Shown here: in pieces, positions 16,382 to 24,012 of the stretch | How the letters are laid out: each line of letters opens with the position of its first letter | Numbering within the stretch: the first letter of the stretch is position 1 | Assembly: GCA_905372835.1 (NCBI GenBank) | Contig: CAJPQK010000002.1 | Coordinates: 1 to 64,000, forward strand | From: Candidatus Saccharimonadota bacterium | Lineage (GTDB): Bacteria; Patescibacteriota; Saccharimonadia; Saccharimonadales; Saccharimonadaceae | Direction: 5' to 3' | DNA length: 64,000 nt | Notes under the pieces: generated by a model | The model's database searches: none | What the model was told of the DNA's origin: nothing | Seen by the model: only the letters and a program-made list of their open reading frames with translations | Program-made: the position numbers and the translations under genes

Positions 16382-16440
16382 GAAAATAGCTCGCCTTGAG
16401 ACTTCAAAGTTTCGGCTGAGCCTCTCGGTGGGCTATTTTC
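16382..16440. terminator. Long stem-loop after the 55-codon ORF
   Basis: GAAAATAGCTCGCC..GAGA pairs with TCTC..GGTGGGCTATTTTC (with G-U pairs), enclosing a GGCTGAGCC hairpin. A short U-run follows (TTTCTTTG). A smaller hairpin GATACC/GGTATC (16351-16368) lies between the ORF and this stem. It probably ends the small transcript and, in reverse, the tRNA transcript. Confidence 0.55.
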
Positions 16441-16497
16441 TTTGTCCATACATAAAAATCGCCCAGTCAGCGGGCGATGGTTGCTTGGAGCGACCTC

Positions 16498-16584
16498 TGG
16501 TACCGCGGGCCGGACTTGAACCGGCACGAGCTATTGCTCACCAGATTTTGAGTCTAGCGCGTCTACCAATTCCGCCACCGCGGC
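16498..16584 (-). tRNA. tRNA-Leu(CAA)
   Basis: 87 nt on the minus strand with encoded CCA. Acceptor GCCGCGG / CCGCGGT (G1-U72 wobble), class II long variable arm (TGGTGAGCAATAGCTCG), T loop GTTCAAGTC, and anticodon loop ACTCAAAAT giving anticodon CAA. It reads UUG codons. Confidence 0.92.
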
Positions 16585-16692
16585 ACGAGAGAACGCTCCA
16601 AAACTACTGGCTATTATATCACGTCATCCTCGCCCTCGACAAGGGTATATTTTTGTTTTTTTGGTGATTTTCCTGTATCATTAAACATAAGT

Positions 16693-17958
16693 ATGAACCC
16701 CGGAAGTCCACGACCATTCCAACCGCCAGCACGTGACCAATCATCAACGCGCAATGCTGCTGCTGATGTTATCCGCGGGCAAATAAACTCGATTTACACT
16801 GGTAATTCGTCTGATGCTGCGCCACACACCACACCCGCGCCAGCCAACACAACCCCACAAGGGCCAACACTGCAACCACAACCTCAGTCACAAGCCGCTA
16901 CACCAGTAGTCAAGCCAGTTTCACAGACCGAACCACAGGGCCACCGCCTCAATACTACACCGCCTACTGACACGACCGTCGCAACCACCAGCCAGCCCAC
17001 TCAACTAGCCAACAGCACACCGCAAGCCACGCCCGATCAGTGGCAGCAATACCACAGTGCCTGGCAAAAATATTATCAGATGTACTACGAACGGTACTAC
17101 GCTAACCACCTGAACACCCAACAGTCTCCAGCTCAGCAGCCGCAAGCCAGCGCTCCAGAGACAGCAGATACCTTGTCGCCACAGCAGCAAGCCATCCGCG
17201 ATCTGCGCTCTAAAATTCGCAATACCGTCAATGACTCCGCCAAAAAAGTGCGCAATTCTCGACATTTCATCCCAGCCCTTGCTGGAACCATGGTCATGTT
17301 GGCCTTTGTCTTCCTGCAATACAACCGAGTCATTTTGGGTACTGTCGCAGCCTATACCAGCCCCGGCAATATTGAGCCACAAAACATCATCGTCGACCCA
17401 AGCATTGACACCAAAGTCAGCGCTGAACCAAAGATTATCATCCCGAAGATTAATGTTGATGCACCCGTGGTGTACGGCGCCGCACCAGATGTACAATCAC
17501 AGCGCAAAGCCATGGAAAAAGGCGTAGCGCACTTTGCCGTTTCTGGAGCAAGCGCGCTACCAGGACAGGCGGGAAATGTTGTATTGGCTGGGCACTCCAG
17601 CAATGACGCCTTTGCCGCCGGAGGATATAAATTCATCTTCGCCCAAAACGAAAAACTTCAAAAAGACGACGTCATATATCTTAACTACGAAGGCAAACGA
17701 TACACCTATAAAATCACTGGTTCAGAAGTCGTCAAACCAAACGAGGTCACCAAAATCCAAACTGGTACCCAAAAACCAATGCTCACGTTGGTCAGCTGTG
17801 TTCCTGTTGGCACTGCCGACAAGCGTCTGTTGGTCTATGCTGATCAAATCAGTCCAAATCCAAACACTGCTTCCGCTGCTGCTGAAAACAACGCGACAGG
17901 GCAAATACCAGGCAATCCATCGCCAACTGTCTTGGAGCGCATCTTTGGCGCTCGATAA
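16693..17958 (+). CDS. Sortase (class E/F-like) with a long Pro/Gln-rich cytoplasmic region
   Basis: 421 residues. Transpeptidase that cleaves LPXTG-type signals and attaches proteins to the wall. About 190 polar residues rich in Pro, Gln and Thr precede one membrane helix (about 195-214). The sortase barrel has IIIPKINVDAPVVYG, AGHSSND (His301), TLVSCVP (Cys369) and KRLLVY (Arg378), a complete triad. The LPRTG protein upstream is a likely substrate. The long cytoplasmic extension is unusual for sortases. Confidence 0.9.
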   Translation: MNPGSPRPFQPPARDQSSTRNAAADVIRGQINSIYTGNSSDAAPHTTPAPANTTPQGPTLQPQPQSQAATPVVKPVSQTEPQGHRLNTTPPTDTTVATTSQPTQLANSTPQATPDQWQQYHSAWQKYYQMYYERYYANHLNTQQSPAQQPQASAPETADTLSPQQQAIRDLRSKIRNTVNDSAKKVRNSRHFIPALAGTMVMLAFVFLQYNRVILGTVAAYTSPGNIEPQNIIVDPSIDTKVSAEPKIIIPKINVDAPVVYGAAPDVQSQRKAMEKGVAHFAVSGASALPGQAGNVVLAGHSSNDAFAAGGYKFIFAQNEKLQKDDVIYLNYEGKRYTYKITGSEVVKPNEVTKIQTGTQKPMLTLVSCVPVGTADKRLLVYADQISPNPNTASAAAENNATGQIPGNPSPTVLERIFGAR

Positions 17959-17978
17959 CCGGAAAATTTTCCGTATGC

Positions 17979-19469
17979 TTATGATTCTGTCGTCATCTTC
18001 AAACGACTGAGAACTAATTTGTCACCGTCACCGACAAACGAGTAGAGATATTTACCGTCGGGGGACAGCGCTGCGTCGTAACCAGCAGCCACGGGAGTCA
18101 GTGTGTGCGCATTGGTGCCATCAAACTCCTGAATCACCAAGTTACCACTCGCATCACGTCGCCAGACATAAAACTCGTCCAGCCACTTAAGTTCACTCGC
18201 TGCATCAAGCGCGATGACTGGCGAAATAGTCTCTCGCTCAATGTCATAATTGACAAAACCAGTCTCATCTTTGAGAATCACCATTCGACCATCGCTGTTT
18301 AGCGTCAGATTTTTGATGGTCCGTCCAAACGCCACCTTTTTCACGGAATTCAAAAACTTCTTCACCGCTTCTGAGTCCTCGGTTGGCGGACGCAAATCAC
18401 CGCGATAGATCTGTGCCGTGTCATTGACCGTCACAACCACGGTATCCTTGTTGAAATATTTTGAGGCCTTAATTTTTACCACATCATCAGTTTGCGCTGA
18501 AGCGGCTCGATACATGATTCGTGATTGCTCCCAGCCTTTTTTCCACACGCCAGCCACCTTGACATTTGCTTCAGTACCAACATAAGCGATCGTCTCACTG
18601 CCGTACAACACAAACGACTGAACACCAGACAACACTGGACGCGACAGGGAAGCGCCACCTACATTCATCTGGCGCACATGGCCGCCGTTCTGCAGCACAT
18701 ATAACTCATTGCCATTAGTGCCGATAAAATGTGCGTCCAAAATATCCACGCTAGCAATATTCGTCACATCAATCATCTCTTTTGGATTGTCCCGGTCAAA
18801 GCGCAGCCACTGAATCTTGCCCTCAGAGCCCTCTGGGGTGTAAGTATGCTTGAGTAGTACGTAACGGCCCGCAAAGTCCCACTCGGCGATGGCAAATTGA
18901 TGCTTGGTCGTTGCCACATCATACTGCGCCAAATGTTGCGTGCTAATGTCAGTTTCCGTAAATTTAGGATTGTTGTACGACCGAACATCACCCCAAAACA
19001 GTTTCGGCGTTCCGTTCACCACGCCAGTACCAGCCATGAACCGCCCGCCAGGCGCAAACTTAGCTGATTCTAGCACTGGATATTCTTTCAAATTGGTGGC
19101 TTCTTTCTTCTCGGGGATCATCCGAGCATACACCAAATGCGTCACCGTACCAGCCTTGATGTCCAACGTCTTTTGCCATGGCTCATAGCCGTTCAGTTTC
19201 ATGGTGAATTGGTGTTGCCCAGGTACAATGAGACCCTTGGTTTGTGTCAGGTTAAATGCGTTGCCGTCGATTGACACCTGCGCACCACGCGGGAATGAAT
19301 CGTATTGCACTAAGCTGTTTTGTTCGATTTTCAGATCTTTTGAATTGAATTGATAGCCAAAGTTGTGCCACAAAAGAACAATGATTAGACCAATCACCAT
19401 CAGCGTCATGATGGTGTACACCAAAGTACGACGCACGATTTCTTTTGCGGAGGTATTGTTGTGGTACAT
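17979..19469 (-). CDS. Membrane-anchored PEGA-domain protein
   Basis: 496 residues. One N-terminal membrane helix (about 14-36), a PEGA domain (FPRGAQVSIDG through PGQHQFTMKLNGYEPW, about 57-100), then about 380 residues of beta-rich sequence that could be a propeller (repeated short strands, SPDGKYLYSFVGDGD near the end). Probably exported and bound to the cell surface; the ligand is unknown. The start MYHNNTS is set by TATAAT 7 nt upstream; the frame is open 74 codons further but without support. Confidence 0.75.
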   Translation of the reverse strand: MYHNNTSAKEIVRRTLVYTIMTLMVIGLIIVLLWHNFGYQFNSKDLKIEQNSLVQYDSFPRGAQVSIDGNAFNLTQTKGLIVPGQHQFTMKLNGYEPWQKTLDIKAGTVTHLVYARMIPEKKEATNLKEYPVLESAKFAPGGRFMAGTGVVNGTPKLFWGDVRSYNNPKFTETDISTQHLAQYDVATTKHQFAIAEWDFAGRYVLLKHTYTPEGSEGKIQWLRFDRDNPKEMIDVTNIASVDILDAHFIGTNGNELYVLQNGGHVRQMNVGGASLSRPVLSGVQSFVLYGSETIAYVGTEANVKVAGVWKKGWEQSRIMYRAASAQTDDVVKIKASKYFNKDTVVVTVNDTAQIYRGDLRPPTEDSEAVKKFLNSVKKVAFGRTIKNLTLNSDGRMVILKDETGFVNYDIERETISPVIALDAASELKWLDEFYVWRRDASGNLVIQEFDGTNAHTLTPVAAGYDAALSPDGKYLYSFVGDGDKLVLSRLKMTTES

Positions 19470-19476
19470 AAAACGA

Positions 19477-19482
19477 ATTATA
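19477..19482 (-). promoter_or_regulatory. -10 box of the PEGA gene
   Basis: TGG-TATAAT, 7 nt before the ATG at 19469. Confidence 0.6.
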
Positions 19483-19522
19483 CCACATTTTCGCCCTTGC
19501 AAAAACCGCTGGCACTTTGTAC

Positions 19523-19528
19523 TATAAT
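19523..19528 (+). promoter_or_regulatory. -10 box of the 332-residue membrane protein gene
   Basis: TATAAT followed by a leader of about 35 nt with AGGGGAAG ending just before the ATG at 19570. Confidence 0.5.
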
Positions 19529-19569
19529 ATATAGAAGTTCGCGAGGGAACATCGTAACAAGGGGAAGAA

Positions 19570-20568
19570 ATGAAACAAGAATTTATCAATGTCAATGGTA
19601 AGGTATACGACCCAGTCACAGGGCTACCACTACCAATCTCAGTTGAAAAATCACCAACCGTAGCGCCAACGCAGCCCAAACGCGTAGTCAAGGCATCAAC
19701 CGCACGCGGTACAACTACTGCAACTATTCACCGTGTTCCAGTACAGAAATCAGCCACCCTCAGCCGACGCCACATCAAACGACCCCCTCAAAAAGCCCTC
19801 GCTACTCGTCCAGTTAGGACCCCTAACGCAACCGTACAGCAACACGTTGCCGTGAAAAAATTCTCCCCTCAGATAGCTCAAAAACCAGCAGTAGAGGCGC
19901 CCAAAAAACCTGTTCAGATAGATCGTCCAGCTGAAGTTCACCCAGTTGTGCAACGCGCCAAGCAGCGACAAATCGCCAAAGCGCCCGTCACACCAGTCCA
20001 AAAGACCGAGCCAAAGCCAGCATCAATTCTCAAAAATGAAGCCATCACTGAAGCTTTGGCCAAAGCTCAAGAGCCAAAACCGGAGAAACGTCACCGCGCC
20101 GAGCGCAAGCAGAGCAAGCTGAAGCGCTGGACCAGCCTGGCGTCTGCAGGACTGGCCATCATGCTGCTCGGTGGCTATTTCACCTATCTCAGCATGCCAA
20201 ACATTTCCATTCGTGTCGCCGCCTTGCAGTCTGGTATTAACGCCACTTATCCTGGTTACAAACCAAATGGCTATGCGCTCAACGGCCCAATCTCTTTCAA
20301 GCAGGGAGAGGTCAGCATGAAATTTGCATACGCTGACGGCACCGCCAACTACACAATTTCTCAAAGCAAGAGCAACTGGGACTCAGCCGCTGTCAAAGAA
20401 TACATCTCAGGAAAATCAGGTGCGCCAGCTACAACCATTGTCGATGGCCTGACTATTTTTGCAGCGGGAGAAAATGTCGCTTGGGTGAATGGCGGCATCT
20501 TGTACCAGATCAACAGCCATGCTCCACTCTCCAGCGAACAGATTCGCAAAATAGCTACCAGCATGTAG
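19570..20568 (+). CDS. Hypothetical single-pass membrane protein with a basic Pro/Lys-rich tail
   Basis: 332 residues. The first 180 are low-complexity, rich in Lys, Pro, Ala and Gln, and probably cytoplasmic. A membrane helix follows (about 190-208, LASAGLAIMLLGGYFTYL) and then a folded extracellular domain of about 120 residues (ISIRVAALQSG..ATYPGY, GEVSMKFAYADG, NGGILYQI). The layout is common among uncharacterised CPR proteins. No function assigned. Confidence 0.7.
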   Translation: MKQEFINVNGKVYDPVTGLPLPISVEKSPTVAPTQPKRVVKASTARGTTTATIHRVPVQKSATLSRRHIKRPPQKALATRPVRTPNATVQQHVAVKKFSPQIAQKPAVEAPKKPVQIDRPAEVHPVVQRAKQRQIAKAPVTPVQKTEPKPASILKNEAITEALAKAQEPKPEKRHRAERKQSKLKRWTSLASAGLAIMLLGGYFTYLSMPNISIRVAALQSGINATYPGYKPNGYALNGPISFKQGEVSMKFAYADGTANYTISQSKSNWDSAAVKEYISGKSGAPATTIVDGLTIFAAGENVAWVNGGILYQINSHAPLSSEQIRKIATSM

Positions 20569-20574
20569 TATAAT
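20569..20574 (+). promoter_or_regulatory. -10 box of gltX
   Basis: TATAAT, 6 nt before the gltX ATG and overlapping the previous stop codon region. Confidence 0.6.
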
Positions 20575-20580
20575 GTCATC

Positions 20581-22002
20581 ATGACTATTCGTACTCGTTT
20601 TGCGCCATCACCAACCGGCTATATTCATGTTGGAAATGTTCGAGCTGCCTTGTTTCCGTGGTTACTGACACGCCAACAGGGAGGTTCATTTATCTTACGC
20701 ATCGAGGACACCGACCGCTCACGATTTGTGCCTGGTGCCGAAGATTTGATATTGGACACACTGGAGTGGCTGGGCATTGATTGGGACGAAGGGCCACGCA
20801 AAGGCGGACTACACGGACCATATCACCAGTCAGAACGACTGGAGATTTACCACACCTGGGCAAAAAAGCTCGTAGAGAAGGGGCTCGCCTATGCTGATCC
20901 ATACACACCCGAGGAAGTGCAGGGGTTTCGAGAAGAAGCGCGGGCGTTGAAAAAAGCTTTCCTATACCGTGATTATCGACCAGAAAACCCCCCAGAATGG
21001 GATGGCACTCAGCCGCTCAGATTCAAGGTAACCGCACCCAAACGATACACGTGGAACGACCCTGTCATGGGTGAATTATCAGCTGGTCCTGAGGCTCTGG
21101 ATGATTTCATCCTCATCAAAGCTGACGGCTATCCAACCTACAATTTTGCGCACATCATTGACGACTTTGAGATGGGCATCACTCACGTCATTCGCGGACT
21201 GGAATATATCTCCAGTACTCCTAAATATTTGAGTCTATACGAAGCCCTGGAAATCACACCACCAACCTTGGTTTGCTTACCACACATCATGGCTCCAGAT
21301 GGCAGGAAAAAACTTGGTAAACGAGACGGCGCCAAAAGCGTGACTGATTACCGAACTGACGGAATCCTGCCAGAGGCCATGCTGAATTTCTTGGCATCTA
21401 TGGGCTGGAACGATGGCACTGAGCAGGAAATCTTCAGCAGGCAAGAGCTGATTGATAAATTCAGTCTCGACCGAGTACAGCGTTCGGGCGCACGTTTTGA
21501 CGAGAAGCGTTTGCTGTGGATGAATGGACAATGGATCCGCCAAATCAACCTAGACGACCTCTACCAACGAGTAGAGAGCTATTGGCCACAATCAGCTGCC
21601 CAGTTTGATGCGTCATACAAACACCAAGTCTTGGCTCTAGTGCAAGATCGGCTCAAAACACTGGCTGAGCTACCCATGATGAGTCGCTTTTTCTTTGAAG
21701 AGCCAGAAGTCAACTGGGAACTGATCACCAGTAATAAGCAGCTGAAAAAATTATCTGATGGTGAAATTCACGCGCTACTGCAAACCGCACATGACAAGCT
21801 GGCAGAGTTGGCCGACTGGAGCCCTGAAACCATCCAAGAAACGCTAAACCAGCTACTAGAAATCACTGGTCAAAAGCCTGGCGTACTGTTCAGTCTCATT
21901 CGCATCGTCACGACATGGGCACCTTTCAGTCCACAGCTCAACGACACGCTGGCATTGTTTGGCAAAGACAAAACCCTCAGCCGCATCGCTAGCCAATTGT
22001 AA
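20581..22002 (+). CDS. gltX: Glutamyl-tRNA synthetase
   Basis: 473 residues, class I aminoacyl-tRNA synthetase. Signature FAPSPTGYIHVGNVRAALF (HIGH-type HVGN) and KKLGKRDGAKSV (KMSKS equivalent) are present, with RIEDTDRSR between them and a helical anticodon-binding domain after residue 320. Whether it also charges tRNA-Gln is not decidable from this window. Confidence 0.96.
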   Translation: MTIRTRFAPSPTGYIHVGNVRAALFPWLLTRQQGGSFILRIEDTDRSRFVPGAEDLILDTLEWLGIDWDEGPRKGGLHGPYHQSERLEIYHTWAKKLVEKGLAYADPYTPEEVQGFREEARALKKAFLYRDYRPENPPEWDGTQPLRFKVTAPKRYTWNDPVMGELSAGPEALDDFILIKADGYPTYNFAHIIDDFEMGITHVIRGLEYISSTPKYLSLYEALEITPPTLVCLPHIMAPDGRKKLGKRDGAKSVTDYRTDGILPEAMLNFLASMGWNDGTEQEIFSRQELIDKFSLDRVQRSGARFDEKRLLWMNGQWIRQINLDDLYQRVESYWPQSAAQFDASYKHQVLALVQDRLKTLAELPMMSRFFFEEPEVNWELITSNKQLKKLSDGEIHALLQTAHDKLAELADWSPETIQETLNQLLEITGQKPGVLFSLIRIVTTWAPFSPQLNDTLALFGKDKTLSRIASQL

Positions 22003-22024
22003 TGATATTCGCATTTAGGGATGA

Positions 22025-22675
22025 CTATGACTTTTGGTCAGTCTCGTGTATTTTTTCCTTGATTTCCTTTAAGAGTCCTAACCGATCACGAGGAGCGTAA
22101 CCACCCTTGACACCTAACGTTTTAACATCCTTAGTACTAAATCGAGCCTCTTCCGCAAGCGCAGTCTTCAGGCAGTCAGTCTTTACTGGACATTTTTCAC
22201 ACAGCTTAGTAGTAAATGTACCAACCGCTCTCTTAGCACATAGTTTGCGCATATCCCAGTCTGGATTTACTGCATCATGATTACCAACAACCTCATTAAT
22301 GGCAGCCTGAAGCGGAGGCACAAACCTCTCCGAATTAACAGGCTCCATTACGGCTGGTTGATATCCTTCAGACGCACCACTAAGGTGGTAGTACGTGACG
22401 GTCGTATTAGTATCTTGAACAACCGTTTTTTTCAAACATTCAAAAGACCCGTCCTCCTCAGCTTCAATTTCACTTAGTGCTTGTCGAATTGTTTCATTAA
22501 ACAGACCAGCTTTAATGAGAGACTTGGAGCCGTGAGCTTCACACCACCGCTGAGACAGCTGAGGCACTGTCATTGGCTGTCCATCCGCCAAGCACTCAAT
22601 GATAAAATCCTTCACAGTTCCCAAGTCTTCTGGAGACGCTGCTTGTTCAATTGAAGTTCTTCCTAATTCATTCAT
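22025..22675 (-). CDS. WhiB-like iron-sulfur protein with an N-terminal winged-helix-like region
   Basis: 216 residues. The C-terminal part has four cysteines in WhiB spacing, Cys146, Cys159, Cys162 and Cys168 (C-x12-C-x2-C-x5-C, LCEKCPVKTDC), followed by GVKGG (188-192) and YAPRDR, matching the GVWGG turn and following Arg of Wbl proteins. Wbl proteins bind a 4Fe-4S cluster and partner sigma factors or DNA; the family is otherwise known mainly from Actinobacteria and their phages. Residues 1-100 look like a winged helix. The start MNELGRTS is set by TATAGT 7 nt upstream. Confidence 0.7.
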   Translation of the reverse strand: MNELGRTSIEQAASPEDLGTVKDFIIECLADGQPMTVPQLSQRWCEAHGSKSLIKAGLFNETIRQALSEIEAEEDGSFECLKKTVVQDTNTTVTYYHLSGASEGYQPAVMEPVNSERFVPPLQAAINEVVGNHDAVNPDWDMRKLCAKRAVGTFTTKLCEKCPVKTDCLKTALAEEARFSTKDVKTLGVKGGYAPRDRLGLLKEIKEKIHETDQKS

Positions 22676-22682
22676 AGTGGTA

Positions 22683-22688
22683 ACTATA
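22683..22688 (-). promoter_or_regulatory. -10 box of the WhiB-like gene
   Basis: TATAGT, 7 nt before the ATG at 22675. Confidence 0.5.
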
Positions 22689-22800
22689 TAATATAGCCGA
22701 TATTTTACAAAGCATAGCCGCAATCACTAGTGCCATACCATATAAAACGCTTATTGTATATACATCAAACAACCCATTGCAAAAATCGTAAAGAACGTGC

Positions 22801-22856
22801 TATAATTTGTAAAAGCAGCACAAATATTTGACTTGAGTTACATATTGTTGTATAAT
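22801..22856 (+). promoter_or_regulatory. Tandem promoters of the sigma4/HARE-HTH gene
   Basis: Downstream promoter: TTGACT (22828-22833), 17-bp spacer, TATAAT (22851-22856). Upstream: TGC-TATAAT at 22801-22806. The leader before the ATG at 22920 is about 57 nt, long for this window. Confidence 0.65.
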
Positions 22857-22919
22857 CAAGCACATAGAAATGATAAAAATATATGCAGGGTGTGGCAGAG
22901 AGGATACTTGGAATATACC

Positions 22920-23975
22920 ATGAGCAAACCAGAAATAGCTGACGCGGCAGAGAGTTTGAATACAGCGGTTGCGGATATTCTTGGTAGCATTTCTCAGGAG
23001 CGTGAGCGTGAAATCATTTCACGTCGCTTTGGGCTGGAAGACAGGAAAGAGACATTGGAACAGATCGGTGAGATGCTGGGCATTACTCGTGAGCGCGTTC
23101 GTCAACTTGAAAAAGCCATCCTCACCAAACTGCGTGCATCAGTAGCAGAAGACAAATTGCCATCTGTCAACTCAGCTGAAAAGCTTGTTGTGTCGCACCT
23201 GTCAGAGATGGGTCGTGGCGCTCGCATGCAAAACTTGACATCGCACATTTTGGGTCGTGATGCGACACTTTTAGAACGTTCAGCCGTCGCTTTCTTGGCA
23301 GAATTAGCGCCAGGCTTGACTGTTATCAATGAAAATGACGATTTCTATCAGTCCGCGGTCATCTCATCCGTCGGTGACGAAAAGTCAGTGAAAAAGCAAG
23401 TTGAAGAAATTGTTAAATTCATCAAAAAACATGGTCAACCAATCACCGCTGAAGCGATTCATGAGTCCATGGACTATGAGCATCCACAGAACATCGCAGC
23501 GCTGGCGTCCATCAGTAAGAAGCTGGCTGAGCTAAAAGGGAACTGGGGGCTCATCAAGTGGCCAACTGTCAACCCAAAGAATATTCGCGACAAAATTTTT
23601 GTTATCCTGGACGACAATGGCAAACCAATGCACTTTTCAGAGATCGCTAAGGCAATCAAAGACAGCGATTTTAAGCGCAAAAACGTCACCACGCAAGCGA
23701 TTCACAACGAACTCATCAAAGATAGCCGCTTTGTGCTGATCGGTCGTGGTATCTACGCGCTGGACTCATGGGGCTACAGCCGCGGTACTGTTGCTGACAT
23801 CATCACCGACATCCTCAAAGAAGCTGACGAGCCACTGCACCGCGACGAAATCATCAAACGAGTTTTGGACAAGCGCCAAGTCAAAGAAACGACTATTTTA
23901 CTGAACCTGCAGTCAAAGTCACAGTTCAAGCGTGTCGCCAAAGCTACTTACGTGTTTGAACAGCAACAAGCCTGA
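22920..23975 (+). CDS. Transcription-associated protein: sigma-70 region 4-like HTH plus HARE-HTH domains
   Basis: 351 residues. The N-terminus (about 10-75) is a sigma region 4-like helix-turn-helix: EREIISRRFGLEDRKETLEQ, then EMLGITRERVRQLEKAIL, which contacts -35 elements in sigma factors. Sigma region 2 is absent. The rest contains HARE-HTH-like winged helices (PITAEAIHESM..., PMHFSEIAKAIKDSDF, EPLHRDEIIKRVL) as in the RNA polymerase delta subunit. It may bind RNA polymerase and promoters. The leader and two promoters suggest regulated, strong expression. Confidence 0.75.
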   Translation: MSKPEIADAAESLNTAVADILGSISQEREREIISRRFGLEDRKETLEQIGEMLGITRERVRQLEKAILTKLRASVAEDKLPSVNSAEKLVVSHLSEMGRGARMQNLTSHILGRDATLLERSAVAFLAELAPGLTVINENDDFYQSAVISSVGDEKSVKKQVEEIVKFIKKHGQPITAEAIHESMDYEHPQNIAALASISKKLAELKGNWGLIKWPTVNPKNIRDKIFVILDDNGKPMHFSEIAKAIKDSDFKRKNVTTQAIHNELIKDSRFVLIGRGIYALDSWGYSRGTVADIITDILKEADEPLHRDEIIKRVLDKRQVKETTILLNLQSKSQFKRVAKATYVFEQQQA

Positions 23976-24012
23976 TTGTATTGTTACATCAAATATGGGA
24001 TAATTTAATAGC

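Noticed and set aside
16173..16667. 164-codon plus-strand frame over the tRNA-Leu region
   Set aside because: It starts inside the Shine-Dalgarno of the 55-codon ORF, overlaps it in another frame and runs antisense through the tRNA; composition is that of a chance frame.
17979..19691. N-terminally longer PEGA protein (570 residues)
   Set aside because: The extra 74 codons lie antisense to the neighbouring gene start and upstream of the TATAAT box; the first plausible hydrophobic anchor begins after 19469.
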